A DNA stretch of 64,000 nt, from assembly GCF_030323145.1 (NCBI RefSeq), contig NZ_CP100470.1, forward strand, positions 5,001,001-5,065,000. Direction: 5' to 3'. Each line of letters opens with the position of its first letter. Position 1 is the first letter of the stretch. The notes under the pieces were generated by a model that saw only the letters and a list, made by a program, of their open reading frames with translations, ran no database searches and had not been told where the DNA came from. The stretch comes from Mesorhizobium sp. C432A. Lineage in GTDB: Bacteria; Pseudomonadota; Alphaproteobacteria; Rhizobiales; Rhizobiaceae. Positions 24,399-33,167 of this stretch are shown here, piece by piece. A program made the position numbers and the translations under genes.

Positions 24399-26513
24399 TC
24401 AGCCGAAGCGCTTTTCCGGTGACTGTCCGCTGGATGGTGACTGTTCGCCGGCCCGCGCGACGATCGCCTCGAGCGGCTCCGGCCGGTGCAGCAGAAAACC
24501 CTGGCCATAGGCCACGCCCATGCCGCGCAGAATGTCGAGCGCTTCCTGCTGTTCGATCTTTTCGGCCACCACCGCGCAGCCGAGACTTTTGGCGATGCCC
24601 GCTATGGCCGAGACGATCTCGCGGTCGAAACGGCTTTCCGCGATGTTCTCGATGAACGAGCCGTCGATCTTGATCTGATCAACCGGAAAGCGCCGCAAAT
24701 ATTCGAACGAGCTCATGCCGGCGCCGAAATCGTCGAGGCTGACACGGCATTGCCGCTCGCGCGCCTTGCGCACGAACTGCTCGGCGGCGTCGAAATTGGT
24801 GACGGCCGCGGTCTCGGTGATCTCGAAGCCGATGCCGGAATGCGGCGCCCCGGTCTCGGCGATGACGGCGTCGACGAAATCCCACAGCAGCGGATCGCTC
24901 AGCGTCTGCGCCGACAGATTGAAGCCGAGCATGATGGCGCCTGACCGCATCGCCTTGCCATGCTGCGAAAGCGCTGTCCTGATGATCCAGCGGTCCAGCC
25001 GCGAGGCAATGCCGAAGCGCTCGGCGACCGGAATGAATTCGTTGGGCGGGATCAGCTTGCCATTGCGCCCGGCAAGCCGCGCCAGCACCTCGACATGGCG
25101 GCTCTCCTGCCAGGGCTGGCCGAGCAGATGGATTTCCTGGCCGAACAGTTTCAGCCGCCCGTCATCCATGGCGTCGACAGTGTCGGCGGCGACACGCGCA
25201 GCGTTGAGGCCGCCGGAGCCCGACGCCGCATCGGCCGAAAACACCGCGAAGCGATTGCGCCCGGCCGCCTTGGCCGCATAGCAGGCGTCGTCGGCGCAGG
25301 CCAACGCATCGGCAACCGTGGTGGTGGTGTCCTCGACGAAGGCGATGCCGATGCTGGCCGCGAGTTTTCGCGAGGTCACCGGCAGTCCGAGGTCGGCGTC
25401 ACGGACCGCCGCAAGGATGGCGCCGGCCAGCGCCTCGGCCTTGGCCGGTTGGCAATTGGGCACCAGCAGCGCGAACTCGTCGCCACCGAGGCGCGCGGCA
25501 CGCGCCGATGCCGGCAGGCAGCCCAGAATACCGGCGGCCACACCCTTCAGCGCCAGGTCGCCGGCGGCGTGGCCGGCGAAGTCGTTGAGCGCCTTGAAGT
25601 AGTCGAGATCGACATAGAACACCGCCAGCGGCAAAGCCCGCTCGGTGGCGATGTGCACGGCCAGCAGCCGGTCGAAGGCGGCACGGTTCAAGAGGCCCGT
25701 CAGCGCATCGTGGTGAGCGGCGTAGGCGAGTTCCCGCTCGCGTTTCTTGTCCTCGGTGATGTCGCGCACGGTGCCGAGAATCTGGCCCGCCGTCTCGGGC
25801 GCCGCGATGAAGCGCACCAGCGATTCGACATGGCGGATTTCGCCGTCGCGCCTGACGATGCGGTATTGCGCGGCGACGACGCCGTCGGTCGAAAGCGGCG
25901 CCAGATGGGCGCGCTCTGCGGCATCCTTGTCGTCGGGGTGCAGATAGGAATGCCAGAGGTCGGCGGCCACCTCGTCGGTGTCGGCGACCAGGCCGAATAT
26001 CTCCCTGGTGCGGGCGTCCCAATAGCTCTTGTTGGCGTCGATATCGTGATGCCAGATGCCGGTGCCGCTGGCCGCCAGCGCCAGGCGAAAGCGCACATTG
26101 ACCCGCTCCAGTTCGGCTTCCGCCTCTTTCTGCCGGCTGATGTCGGTCTGCACGCCCATCAGCCTGACCGGCCTGCCCGTCTCGTCACGCTCGACAATGC
26201 CGCCGCGGTCCAGCACCCAGATCCAGTGGCCGTCCTTGTGCTTGAGGCGTAGCTCGGTCTCGATCGAGGCGGTCAGGCCGGAAATGTGCCGCTCTCCGCT
26301 GGCCAGCGCCCGCTGGCGGTCGTCGGGATGCGTCAGCTTCAGCCAGAGGTCGTCGCTGTTGGCAAGCTCGCCATCCTCATAACCCAGCATGTGCGACCAG
26401 GTTGGCGAATAGAAACAGTCGCCGCTCAAAATATCCCAGTCCCATACGCCGAGATGAGCGCGTTCGAGCGCAAGCGCCCAGAATTCGCCGTTGCGTATTT
26501 TCTCTTCAGCCAT
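24399..26513 (-). CDS. two-PAS diguanylate cyclase/phosphodiesterase (GGDEF-EAL)
   Basis: 704 residues. PAS 1 is about 10-128 (WDWDILSGDCFYSPTWSHML; PAC end MGVQTDISRQKEAEAELE), and PAS 2 about 135-262 (GTVRDITEDKKRE). The GGDEF domain (about 265-430) has an intact active site RLGGDEFALL (343-347) and FYVDLDYFKALNDFAGHAAG. The EAL domain (about 445-690) reads EVLARL at the EAL position but keeps LGFNLSAQTL, SLDDFGAG and QIKIDGSF. There is no transmembrane segment, so sensing is cytoplasmic. It makes and/or degrades cyclic di-GMP; which activity dominates cannot be told. Confidence 0.9.
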   Translation of the reverse strand: MAEEKIRNGEFWALALERAHLGVWDWDILSGDCFYSPTWSHMLGYEDGELANSDDLWLKLTHPDDRQRALASGERHISGLTASIETELRLKHKDGHWIWVLDRGGIVERDETGRPVRLMGVQTDISRQKEAEAELERVNVRFRLALAASGTGIWHHDIDANKSYWDARTREIFGLVADTDEVAADLWHSYLHPDDKDAAERAHLAPLSTDGVVAAQYRIVRRDGEIRHVESLVRFIAAPETAGQILGTVRDITEDKKRERELAYAAHHDALTGLLNRAAFDRLLAVHIATERALPLAVFYVDLDYFKALNDFAGHAAGDLALKGVAAGILGCLPASARAARLGGDEFALLVPNCQPAKAEALAGAILAAVRDADLGLPVTSRKLAASIGIAFVEDTTTTVADALACADDACYAAKAAGRNRFAVFSADAASGSGGLNAARVAADTVDAMDDGRLKLFGQEIHLLGQPWQESRHVEVLARLAGRNGKLIPPNEFIPVAERFGIASRLDRWIIRTALSQHGKAMRSGAIMLGFNLSAQTLSDPLLWDFVDAVIAETGAPHSGIGFEITETAAVTNFDAAEQFVRKARERQCRVSLDDFGAGMSSFEYLRRFPVDQIKIDGSFIENIAESRFDREIVSAIAGIAKSLGCAVVAEKIEQQEALDILRGMGVAYGQGFLLHRPEPLEAIVARAGEQSPSSGQSPEKRFG

Positions 26514-26658
26514 GCCCTGGTTTCGCTCACTCCGTCGCCGCCACTATGCACGCAAGCAGAGAAGAAAGCGTTACCGGGTGCGCCGCGCCCACAGTGCGGA
26601 CAAGGCCTGCAATCGTGCCGGACCATGCCGTAAGGCGTCATCATGCGATTGGGGCTCG

Positions 26659-27216
26659 TCATGCCATTGGCGCCCTGATTGGAACCGCCCTGCCCGGGCC
26701 TGGCTCGACGATCCTTATCGCGCGGCGGCGCGCATTGTCCTCAAGCAGGCCGCGCAGTTCCTCACGGCCGCGCGCGATGCGCGACATCAGCGTGCCGGCC
26801 GGCACGCCGAGCATCTCGGCGGCCTCGGCATAGGAGAAGCCCTCGATGGCGACCATGGTCAGCGCGGCACGGCGGTCGGGGCTGATCGCCTGCAGCGCGT
26901 CGATGATCTCGCGGGCCGCGACATTCTCCAGCTGGTCGGCGGGAGAGGCCTGCACCTCGCCGGCCTCCAGCGGCAGCATCGAGGCCTCGCCTCGCCGGTT
27001 CACCTTGCGCATCTGGTCGATGAACAGATGATGCATGATCGTGAACAGCCATTTTCGCGGGCTCTCTCCCGTCTGCCAGTTGTCCAGCCGCAGCAGCGCC
27101 CGCTCCAGGCAGTCCTGGACGAGATCGTCGGCGGAATCGCGGTCGCGCAGCAGCGAGCGCGCATAGCGGCGCAGGCGCGGGATTTCGTCGAGAATTGCTC
27201 TCTGCTTTTCGTCCAT
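26659..27216 (-). CDS. ECF-type RNA polymerase sigma factor
   Basis: 185 residues from ATG 27216 (MDEKQRAILDEIPRLRRYAR); an in-frame ATG at 27240 is an alternative. Sigma region 2 has SADDLVQDCLERALLRLDNW and FTIMHHLFIDQMRK. Region 4 has LQAISPDRRAALTMVAIEGF followed by SYAEAAEMLGVPAGTLMSRI (helix-turn-helix). No anti-sigma gene is adjacent, unlike many ECF systems. Its own upstream neighbours are a DUF427 gene and a RiPP-like precursor on the same strand. Confidence 0.85.
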   Translation of the reverse strand: MDEKQRAILDEIPRLRRYARSLLRDRDSADDLVQDCLERALLRLDNWQTGESPRKWLFTIMHHLFIDQMRKVNRRGEASMLPLEAGEVQASPADQLENVAAREIIDALQAISPDRRAALTMVAIEGFSYAEAAEMLGVPAGTLMSRIARGREELRGLLEDNARRRAIRIVEPGPGRAVPIRAPMA

Positions 27217-27308
27217 GACCTTTTGTCTTCGTTTCGGCATGCCGTTGCCGCAAAACCGCTGCGCCCCCGGGTGAGGACAGCTTTGGCTGATCTGAAAAAT
27301 TCCTCTGT

Positions 27309-27758
27309 TCATGCCTGTCGTCGGCTCCAAAAACGCTGGGCACTTTTGGGCGACAGGCATGACGCGCTCAGCGCGGGCGCGGCGTCGATGGTGACCCGGT
27401 GTGGGTAGAAGGCGCCGTGGTCGCGAATTTCAGTCATCTCGTCGAAGGGCTGCTCATAGGCCCACATCGCGTCGTTGCCGGTTTCACCCGCCGGCAGCAC
27501 GTTCCAGTAGCTGGAGTCGCCCTTGTAGGGGCACAGCGTCGACCGCTCCGTCTTCCTGAGCTTGCGGAAGTCGATGTCCTCGAATGGGATGTAGAAGGAG
27601 AAGGGATGGGGCGGCTCGGTCACCATTTTGGCTTTTGCCGAGGAAGCGATGATGTTGCCGCTTGCAAACACGACGACACGCCCGTTGAAGGGCTCGACGG
27701 TGATCACCTTGCCCGGATTGCGCCTGAAGCCGGGTGACGGGTTCGCATGCTGATCCAT
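27309..27758 (-). CDS. DUF427-domain protein
   Basis: 149 residues with the DUF427 core: GRVVVFASGNIIASSAKAKM, FYIPFEDIDFRKLRKTERST, LCPYKGDSSYWNVLPAG and AMWAYEQPFDEM. The family is a small beta-rich fold of unknown function. After HRVTIDAAPAL the last 17 or so residues are encoded by a CATGTCG-type palindrome (27311-27360), so the C-terminus is probably a read-through tail. Confidence 0.8.
   Translation of the reverse strand: MDQHANPSPGFRRNPGKVITVEPFNGRVVVFASGNIIASSAKAKMVTEPPHPFSFYIPFEDIDFRKLRKTERSTLCPYKGDSSYWNVLPAGETGNDAMWAYEQPFDEMTEIRDHGAFYPHRVTIDAAPALSASCLSPKSAQRFWSRRQA
27311..27360. repeat. CATGTCG-type palindromic element, copy 2
   Basis: Perfect 10-bp arms ATGCCTGTCG (27311-27320) and CGACAGGCAT (27351-27360), with inner CCAAAA and TTTTGG. 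It lies at the very 3' end of the DUF427 frame. Confidence 0.65.
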
Positions 27759-27803
27759 GACTGCTCTCCTTGTCCGCTGGTGGTTCGATGCCGGTCGACG
27801 GCG

Positions 27804-27899
27804 TCAGCTCTCACTGGACACTGATGGGCTGGCGACAGCCGTCACACGCGACAGCTTCTGGCGCTTTTCGAGCTGTGGCTTTTCATAGGTCTTCTTCAT
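27804..27899 (-). CDS. putative RiPP precursor with lasso-type leader
   Basis: 31 residues from ATG 27899 to TGA 27804-27806, with AAGGAAG as a strong ribosome-binding site. It begins MKKTYEKPQL and continues to RVTAVASPSVSSES. Tyr5, Pro8, Leu10 and Thr20 fall exactly at the spacing of the lasso-peptide leader motif Yxx-P-x-L-...-T, which is recognised by RRE domains. The usual Gly at position 14 is Gln. Related short Rhizobiales peptides are, as I recall, annotated as putative RiPP precursors. No maturation enzymes (transglutaminase-like B or asparagine-synthetase-like C) are in this window. The core would be the Ser-rich C-terminus. Confidence 0.55.
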   Translation of the reverse strand: MKKTYEKPQLEKRQKLSRVTAVASPSVSSES

Positions 27900-27905
27900 C
27901 GTTCT

Positions 27906-28575
27906 TCCTTTTCTGACGTCTGGCAGCCGGTCCGCGCGGCTGCCGGCCGTGGATCATGGCTCCAAGGGACAACAGGCGCATCTCCCGTCCGGCCGATGCG
28001 CCGCCGAAGAAATCCGGGCCAGCGTGGCAAGAACGATTCGCATGTGTTTCGCCGCGATCCGACGGCGGTGGATTTATCTCAGCCGGGACGGCCATGCTTG
28101 GGCCGGGCGGAACACGGTTTTGGCGAATGCGGCCCTGTCAGCACGACCGCAAGGCTTGGACAGGCGCGAACAGCTACCGGCGCGGCTATGGCGATGGCTG
28201 CTTGGCGCCGGTGCACGCCGCGAAATATCGATAATAAAGGACGACAGGTGAGACTCTACAAAATCAAGATGATTTGCCAGATATTTTCGCCTTTTCGGCA
28301 CGAGAAGCAAAATAAATTTTCGACAGACGAACTTTCACTTCGGAAAAATGTCCATTTCATCTCTGTTAACCAAATATTAACCAAAATTATCCGATACATA
28401 CCGAAGTTATTCGCTGTCGTAATCCGAATCTAAGTTGTAATAATCATTGCACAGTTCGCTTCTGACATTACTGTATCGTTGATGTCTTGCGAAGCATGCA
28501 ACGGAGGAGCTGTAGGAGTGAAATCCGGTCAAGACTGTGTTGCGAGGAACGGTCTGCCCGACGGAGGAAACACGC
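27906..28575. other. intergenic stretch upstream of the fimbrial operon
   Basis: About 670 bases without a convincing gene. From about 28250 it turns A+T-rich (TTAACC-type runs), which fits the control region of the chaperone-usher operon; a candidate promoter is at 28447-28474. I recognise no RNA family in it. Confidence 0.5.
28447..28474 (+). promoter_or_regulatory. candidate promoter of the chaperone-usher operon
   Basis: TTGCAC (28447-28452), a 16-base spacer and TACTGT (28469-28474), about 100 bases before the first gene. The -10 box is weak. An A+T-rich region lies just upstream. Confidence 0.3.
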
Positions 28576-29067
28576 ATGAGATTGCTGAAATATGCGCTGC
28601 TGGCGGGAGCGTCGCTGCTTCCCATCCTGCCCGCGATCGCCGCGACCGCGACGGGCAGCATGAATGTCCGCATCACGATTACCGACGAATGCAAGGTGCA
28701 GACGGCGAGCGATCTCGATTTCGGCTCGCACGGTGTCATTGATGCGAATGTCGACCAGACCAGCACCATCAACGTGCAATGCACGACCGGCAAGTCCTAC
28801 AATGTTGGTCTGAGCGCCGGAGCGGGCGCGGGCGCAACGGTTGCTGTTCGCAAGATGACCGGGCCGGCGTCGGCGACGATCGACTACACCATCTACAGGG
28901 AAAGCACCCGGACGCAGCTTTGGGGCACCACGATCCCCACCGACACGGTCGGCGGAACCGGCAACGGCGCCATTCAGCCGCTGACGGTCTACGGGCGTGT
29001 TCCACCGCAGACGACACCGGCGGCGGGCCTCTACACCGACACCGTTGCGATCACCATAACGTACTGA
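28576..29067 (+). CDS. spore-coat-U-domain secreted pilin (major subunit type)
   Basis: 163 residues from ATG 28576 (GGAGG upstream). Signal peptide RLLKYALLAGASLLPILPAI with cleavage after AIAA. The mature part is one SCPU domain: ITITDECKVQTASDLDFGSH, STINVQCTTGKSYNVGLSAG, LTVYGRVPPQTTPAAGLYTD and the final strand TVAITITY. Two Cys form the conserved disulfide. SCPU pilins are assembled by the archaic chaperone-usher (Csu-like) route into thin adhesive pili used in biofilms. It is the first gene of a four-gene operon. Confidence 0.8.
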   Translation: MRLLKYALLAGASLLPILPAIAATATGSMNVRITITDECKVQTASDLDFGSHGVIDANVDQTSTINVQCTTGKSYNVGLSAGAGAGATVAVRKMTGPASATIDYTIYRESTRTQLWGTTIPTDTVGGTGNGAIQPLTVYGRVPPQTTPAAGLYTDTVAITITY

Positions 29068-29093
29068 CAATCGATACCAACACGAGGACGATC

Positions 29094-29816
29094 ATGCGAT
29101 CCATGCTTTCATGCATCGGAGCCACGGCTGTTCTGTTGCTGTGCGCCGGTCTCTCACAAGCCGCTTCGCTCAGGGTGGCGCCGACAGGTCTCGAGCTGAT
29201 CTCGCCCGACGCCTCGGCGGTTCTCAACCTCAGCAACGATGACCCCAAGCGGCCGATCAATGTGCAGATACGCGTCTTCGCCTGGAGCCAGGCTGGCGGG
29301 ATCGAGACGCTGACGCCGACTACCGACGTCGTCGCCAGCCCGCCATCGACCAAACTCGGACCCAATGCCCAATACGTGGTTCGCGTCGTGCGCGTCAGCA
29401 AGGCGCCGGTGCGGGCCGAGGAAAGCTACCGCGTCATCGTCGACGAGTTACCCGACCCGTCGCGCAAGAAGGCCGGTACGATCGCGCTCGCGCTGCGCTA
29501 TTCGGTCCCGGTGTTTTTCCGCGACGCCGATGCCGCTGCGCCGGCAGTCGCCTGGAGTGTTTCGCGCAAGGGCGGCAGTCTTGTGCTAACAGCCAGCAAT
29601 ACCGGTGAAAGTCGTCTCCGCTTGTCCAACCTATCCCTGACCCAGAACGGCAAAAAGCTCGGCAACCGAAACGGGCTCGTCGGTTATGTGCTGGGCGGCG
29701 CGACCATGCAGTGGCCGATCGGCAGCGGCAAATCACTGTCCGCGGGCTCCGTGCTTTTGAAGGCACAGAGCGATCTTGGACCCTTCGATGCCAACGTTGC
29801 CGTCAAGGGCAAGTAG
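29094..29816 (+). CDS. periplasmic pilus chaperone
   Basis: 240 residues from ATG 29094 (GAGGACG upstream). Signal peptide to about residue 23 (LLLCAGLSQA). Immunoglobulin-like chaperone domain: LRVAPTGLELISPDASAVLN, INVQIRVFAWSQ, VRVVRVSKAPVRAEESYRVI and LALRYSVPVFF, then a second domain. The Arg/Lys pair that anchors the subunit C-terminus is consistent with RVVRV and RYSVPVF. It delivers SCPU subunits to the usher. Its end overlaps the usher start by 29 bases. Confidence 0.85.
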   Translation: MRSMLSCIGATAVLLLCAGLSQAASLRVAPTGLELISPDASAVLNLSNDDPKRPINVQIRVFAWSQAGGIETLTPTTDVVASPPSTKLGPNAQYVVRVVRVSKAPVRAEESYRVIVDELPDPSRKKAGTIALALRYSVPVFFRDADAAAPAVAWSVSRKGGSLVLTASNTGESRLRLSNLSLTQNGKKLGNRNGLVGYVLGGATMQWPIGSGKSLSAGSVLLKAQSDLGPFDANVAVKGK

Positions 29817-32208
29817 CGTCGCTGTCATCGTCGCGGTTGCGACTTTCACACCTTGCTTGGCGGTGCGTTCGCAGGAATTTCCGGCCGTGACGAACCTCGA
29901 ACAGCCGGCTTCCGTTTTGCCAGCGGGCCGCAGCCTCTATCTCGAGGTGTTCATCAACGACGTTTCGACCAAGCTGGTCGGCAATTTTATCGAGATGCCG
30001 GATGGTGGGCTGGCGGCGGCGCCCCAAGAGCTGAAGGAGGTCGGCCTGAAACCGCCGGAGGCCATAGCCGACGCCGGCGGCCTGGTCAGGCTCGACCAGT
30101 TGGCCGACGTTTCGTTTCGGATCGATGAGGTAGCCCAGAGCCTCTACGTCACCGCCGCCAATGACAGCCGCGAGGCGCGCATGGTGGATCTCGGCTTGCG
30201 CTTGCAGGACCGGCCGGCGCCGCAATCGGGCTTGGGCGCGGTTCTCAACTATTCGCTGTTTGCCAGCTCCAACACATTGTTCGACAAGGACGTCGAGCTG
30301 TTCCAAGGCGTTTCCGGCGGCTTCGATGCGCGCGTGTTCAGCCCCTATGGAACGCTCAGCCAATCCTTCATCGCCGGCTATTCCGAGGGCAGGCTGGGCG
30401 GCTTCACGCGGCTCAACACGACATGGAGCTATTCCGACCCCGACCGGCTGATGACCTACCGCGCCGGCGACTTCATCTCCGGTGGATTGTCGTGGACGCG
30501 TCCGGTCTATCTCGGCGGCATCCAGGCGCAACGCAACTTCCACCTGCGATCGGACCTGGTGACGCTACCCCTGCCCTCCTTCGGCGGCACGGCGGCGGTG
30601 CCGTCGACGCTCGAGGTCTATACGCAGAACGTGCGCACCTATTCCGGCGACATCCAGCCCGGACCGTTCCAGGTCACCAATTTGCCGGTGTTCACCGGCG
30701 CCGGACAGGCGCAGGTGGTGTTGCGCGACAGCCTCGGCCGCGAGACAACGGCCACCTTGCCGTTCTATGCCTCCAGCATGCTGCTGCGCCAGGGACTGCT
30801 CGACTTTTCCGTGGAGGCAGGGATGGCGCGGCGCAATTTCGGCATCTCCTCCGACGATTACGACGGCCGCGTCATGGGGGTCGCCACGGCGCGTTACGGC
30901 GTGACCGACCGGCTGACATTGGAAGCCCATGCCGAGGGCGGCGCGGATCTGATCAATGGCGGCATAGGCGCTGCCTTCCCGCTCGGGGCATATGGCGCGG
31001 CTTCGCTGGCAGTCGCCGGCAGCCATCATGACGGGCGCACCGGCTCGCTGGTCGATGCCAGGGTCGAGTTCGGTTATGATGGCTGGGCGGTCAATGCCCG
31101 CATGCAGCGGGCGTTCGGCGGCTATGATGACATCGCTTCGGTGACGGCACAGCCGGTCATACTCGATCCCGATGATTTCACCCGTTTCAGCGCCGGTGTG
31201 CCGCGGGCGGTCGACCAGGTGACGCTCAGCGTGCCGATGCCGATCGATTTCTCCAGCCTCAACTTCTCCTATACCCACCTCAAGGATGCCGAAGGCGAGA
31301 CCAGCCAGATCGTCGGCCTCTCCTATAGTCAGGCGATCTTCAAGCGCAGCACGCTCTATGCCACGGCCTTCGCCGATCTCGACGACGGCGACAGTTATGG
31401 CATCTTTGCGGGGATTTCGATCCCGTTCAATGACGACGTCATGGCGTCGACGGGTGTCGAGCATGGGCCTGACGGCCTCAATGTCGTGGCCGACCTCGCC
31501 AAATCGGAGCGGGCCGAGGACGGCAGCATCGGCTGGCGGCTGCGCACCTCGGAGGGCGAGGTCCCCAATCGTTCGGCAGCGGTCAGCTACCGCGCGCCGT
31601 TTGCGCGTTTCGAGGCCGGCGCCCAGCAATTCGACAAGGACTTTCGCGTGACCGGCCAGATGGACGGCGCCATTGCGGTCGCAGGCGGCGGCGTGTTCGC
31701 CACCAATCGCATCGACGACGCCTTTGCCGTCGTCGATGTCGGCACGCCGGACGTGGAGGTGTTGCATCAGAACCGGCCGGTCGGGAAGACCGACAGCAAA
31801 GGCCGCATCCTGGTCACCGGGCTGAATTCCTATGAGCCGAACACGGTGTCGATAGACCCGAAGAACCTGCCCGTCGACGCCGATATTCCGACCACCAAGG
31901 AGACTGTCGTTCCGGCCGACCGCAACGGCGTCGTGCTGAAGTTCGGCGTGTCGGAGGCGGCGCAGGCCGCGCTGGTGACGCTGGTCGACCCGAGCGGCAC
32001 GCCGCTCGAAGCCGGGCTTGCCGGCCGCGTCGACGGCGGCACGGAAGATTTCGTCGTCGGCTATGATGGGCAGGCCTACATCAAGGGCCTCGGCAAGCAG
32101 AATGCGGTGGTGGTCGGTCTGGCGGACGGCAGCTCGTGCCGAGCGGATTTCCCGTTCGAAGCGGTGCGAGGCCGGCAAGTGACGATCAAGGATGTGGTGT
32201 GCCAATGA
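29788..32208 (+). CDS. outer-membrane fimbrial usher
   Basis: 806 residues from ATG 29788; TTG 29776 is an alternative. After a signal sequence comes the N-terminal chaperone-binding region (LYLEVFINDVSTKLVGNFIE). The 24-strand beta barrel with an inserted plug (DVELFQGVSGGFDARVFSPY, YSDPDRLMTYRAGDFISGGL, SVEAGMARRNFGISSDDYDG) follows, then C-terminal domains (GRILVTGLNSYEPNTVSIDP) ending FEAVRGRQVTIKDVVC. This is the archaic/Csu-type usher, which secretes and polymerises pilins. It overlaps the next gene by 4 bases (ATGA). Confidence 0.9.
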   Translation: MPTLPSRASSVAVIVAVATFTPCLAVRSQEFPAVTNLEQPASVLPAGRSLYLEVFINDVSTKLVGNFIEMPDGGLAAAPQELKEVGLKPPEAIADAGGLVRLDQLADVSFRIDEVAQSLYVTAANDSREARMVDLGLRLQDRPAPQSGLGAVLNYSLFASSNTLFDKDVELFQGVSGGFDARVFSPYGTLSQSFIAGYSEGRLGGFTRLNTTWSYSDPDRLMTYRAGDFISGGLSWTRPVYLGGIQAQRNFHLRSDLVTLPLPSFGGTAAVPSTLEVYTQNVRTYSGDIQPGPFQVTNLPVFTGAGQAQVVLRDSLGRETTATLPFYASSMLLRQGLLDFSVEAGMARRNFGISSDDYDGRVMGVATARYGVTDRLTLEAHAEGGADLINGGIGAAFPLGAYGAASLAVAGSHHDGRTGSLVDARVEFGYDGWAVNARMQRAFGGYDDIASVTAQPVILDPDDFTRFSAGVPRAVDQVTLSVPMPIDFSSLNFSYTHLKDAEGETSQIVGLSYSQAIFKRSTLYATAFADLDDGDSYGIFAGISIPFNDDVMASTGVEHGPDGLNVVADLAKSERAEDGSIGWRLRTSEGEVPNRSAAVSYRAPFARFEAGAQQFDKDFRVTGQMDGAIAVAGGGVFATNRIDDAFAVVDVGTPDVEVLHQNRPVGKTDSKGRILVTGLNSYEPNTVSIDPKNLPVDADIPTTKETVVPADRNGVVLKFGVSEAAQAALVTLVDPSGTPLEAGLAGRVDGGTEDFVVGYDGQAYIKGLGKQNAVVVGLADGSSCRADFPFEAVRGRQVTIKDVVCQ

Positions 32209-33167
32209 AAATCCCAGGCCAAATGATGCGCGCTGCAGTCGTTATAATCCTCGTACTGCTGCCGTCGCTGGCCCGGGCGCAGAGCTGCACCGGTACCGTC
32301 ACCGACATGAATTTCGGTCTCATCGACACGCTGTCGGCCACCGCAGCCACCGCGACGGCGACACTCAACATGAATTGCACCGGCGGCGTGGTGCGCATCC
32401 TGTTCTGTCCGCATATCGGCGCCGGCAGTGGGGGTGCTACCTCGGCGGCAGCCAGGCAGATGGCGAGCGGCGCCAACAGCCTTAACTACCAGCTCTATTC
32501 GGACCCCGGAATGAGCGTCGTGTGGGGTTCCTATGCCTGGGCCTATGCATCGCGCCCGCCGCCGCAGGTGCTGGTGCCCATTCTCATCGGCAATGCATCC
32601 GGCAGCGCCACGATCTACGCTCGGGTGACCGGCGGCCAGTCAGCGGTTCCGCCGGGCACCTATCAGTCGATATTTTCGGGCATCCACGTCGAGTTTCGCT
32701 ACCAGAACGACCTGCTCGGCAACAGCTGCAACACCGGCTTCGGTCTGACGGCGCCCGATCCGACCTTCACCATCAACGCCACGGTCCAGGCAAACTGCCT
32801 GGTCACCACCCAGAACATCGATTTTGGCTCAAAGGGCGTGCTCACCGCTAATGCCGATGCCACCGGCCAGGTCTCGGTGACCTGCACGCCGTCGACCGCC
32901 TATACGGTTTCCCTGGATGGCGGCACGACAGGCGGCACGCCGACCAACCGCAAGATGTCGAAGGGGGCCGAGCGGGTCACCTACGGCCTCTACAAGGACA
33001 TTGCGCGCGCGCAGCCCTGGGGTGATGCCGGAACGCCGGGAAGCACGGTGGCCGGCACCGGAACCGGTACGGCCCAGGCGCTCACCGTCTATGGCCGCGT
33101 GCCGCCGCAGACGACGCCCTCGGCCGGCGTCTACACCGACACGGTGGTGGTGACCATCACCTATTGA
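32205..33167 (+). CDS. two-domain spore-coat-U protein (tip adhesin type)
   Basis: 320 residues from ATG 32205, with a signal peptide (AVVIILVLLPSLARA). There are two SCPU domains: about 25-175 (SCTGTVTDMNFGLIDTLSAT, ILFCPHIGAGSGG) and about 180-320 (ANCLVTTQNIDFGSKGVLTA, LTVYGRVPPQTTPSAGVYTD). The last domain is a near copy of the domain in the first gene. The two-domain build at the operon's end matches CsuE-like tip adhesins. The 3' end overlaps livM of the opposite strand by 7 bases. Confidence 0.8.
   Translation: MKIPGQMMRAAVVIILVLLPSLARAQSCTGTVTDMNFGLIDTLSATAATATATLNMNCTGGVVRILFCPHIGAGSGGATSAAARQMASGANSLNYQLYSDPGMSVVWGSYAWAYASRPPPQVLVPILIGNASGSATIYARVTGGQSAVPPGTYQSIFSGIHVEFRYQNDLLGNSCNTGFGLTAPDPTFTINATVQANCLVTTQNIDFGSKGVLTANADATGQVSVTCTPSTAYTVSLDGGTTGGTPTNRKMSKGAERVTYGLYKDIARAQPWGDAGTPGSTVAGTGTGTAQALTVYGRVPPQTTPSAGVYTDTVVVTITY

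Noticed and set aside
24960..26252. A 430-codon frame opposite the GGDEF-EAL gene
   Set aside because: Shadow of the PAS/GGDEF coding strand; composition is biased and nothing matches a family.
30565..32205. A 546-codon open frame opposite the usher gene
   Set aside because: It is the antisense shadow of a well-conserved G+C-rich gene; the predicted protein is His/Arg/Ala-rich with no recognisable domain.
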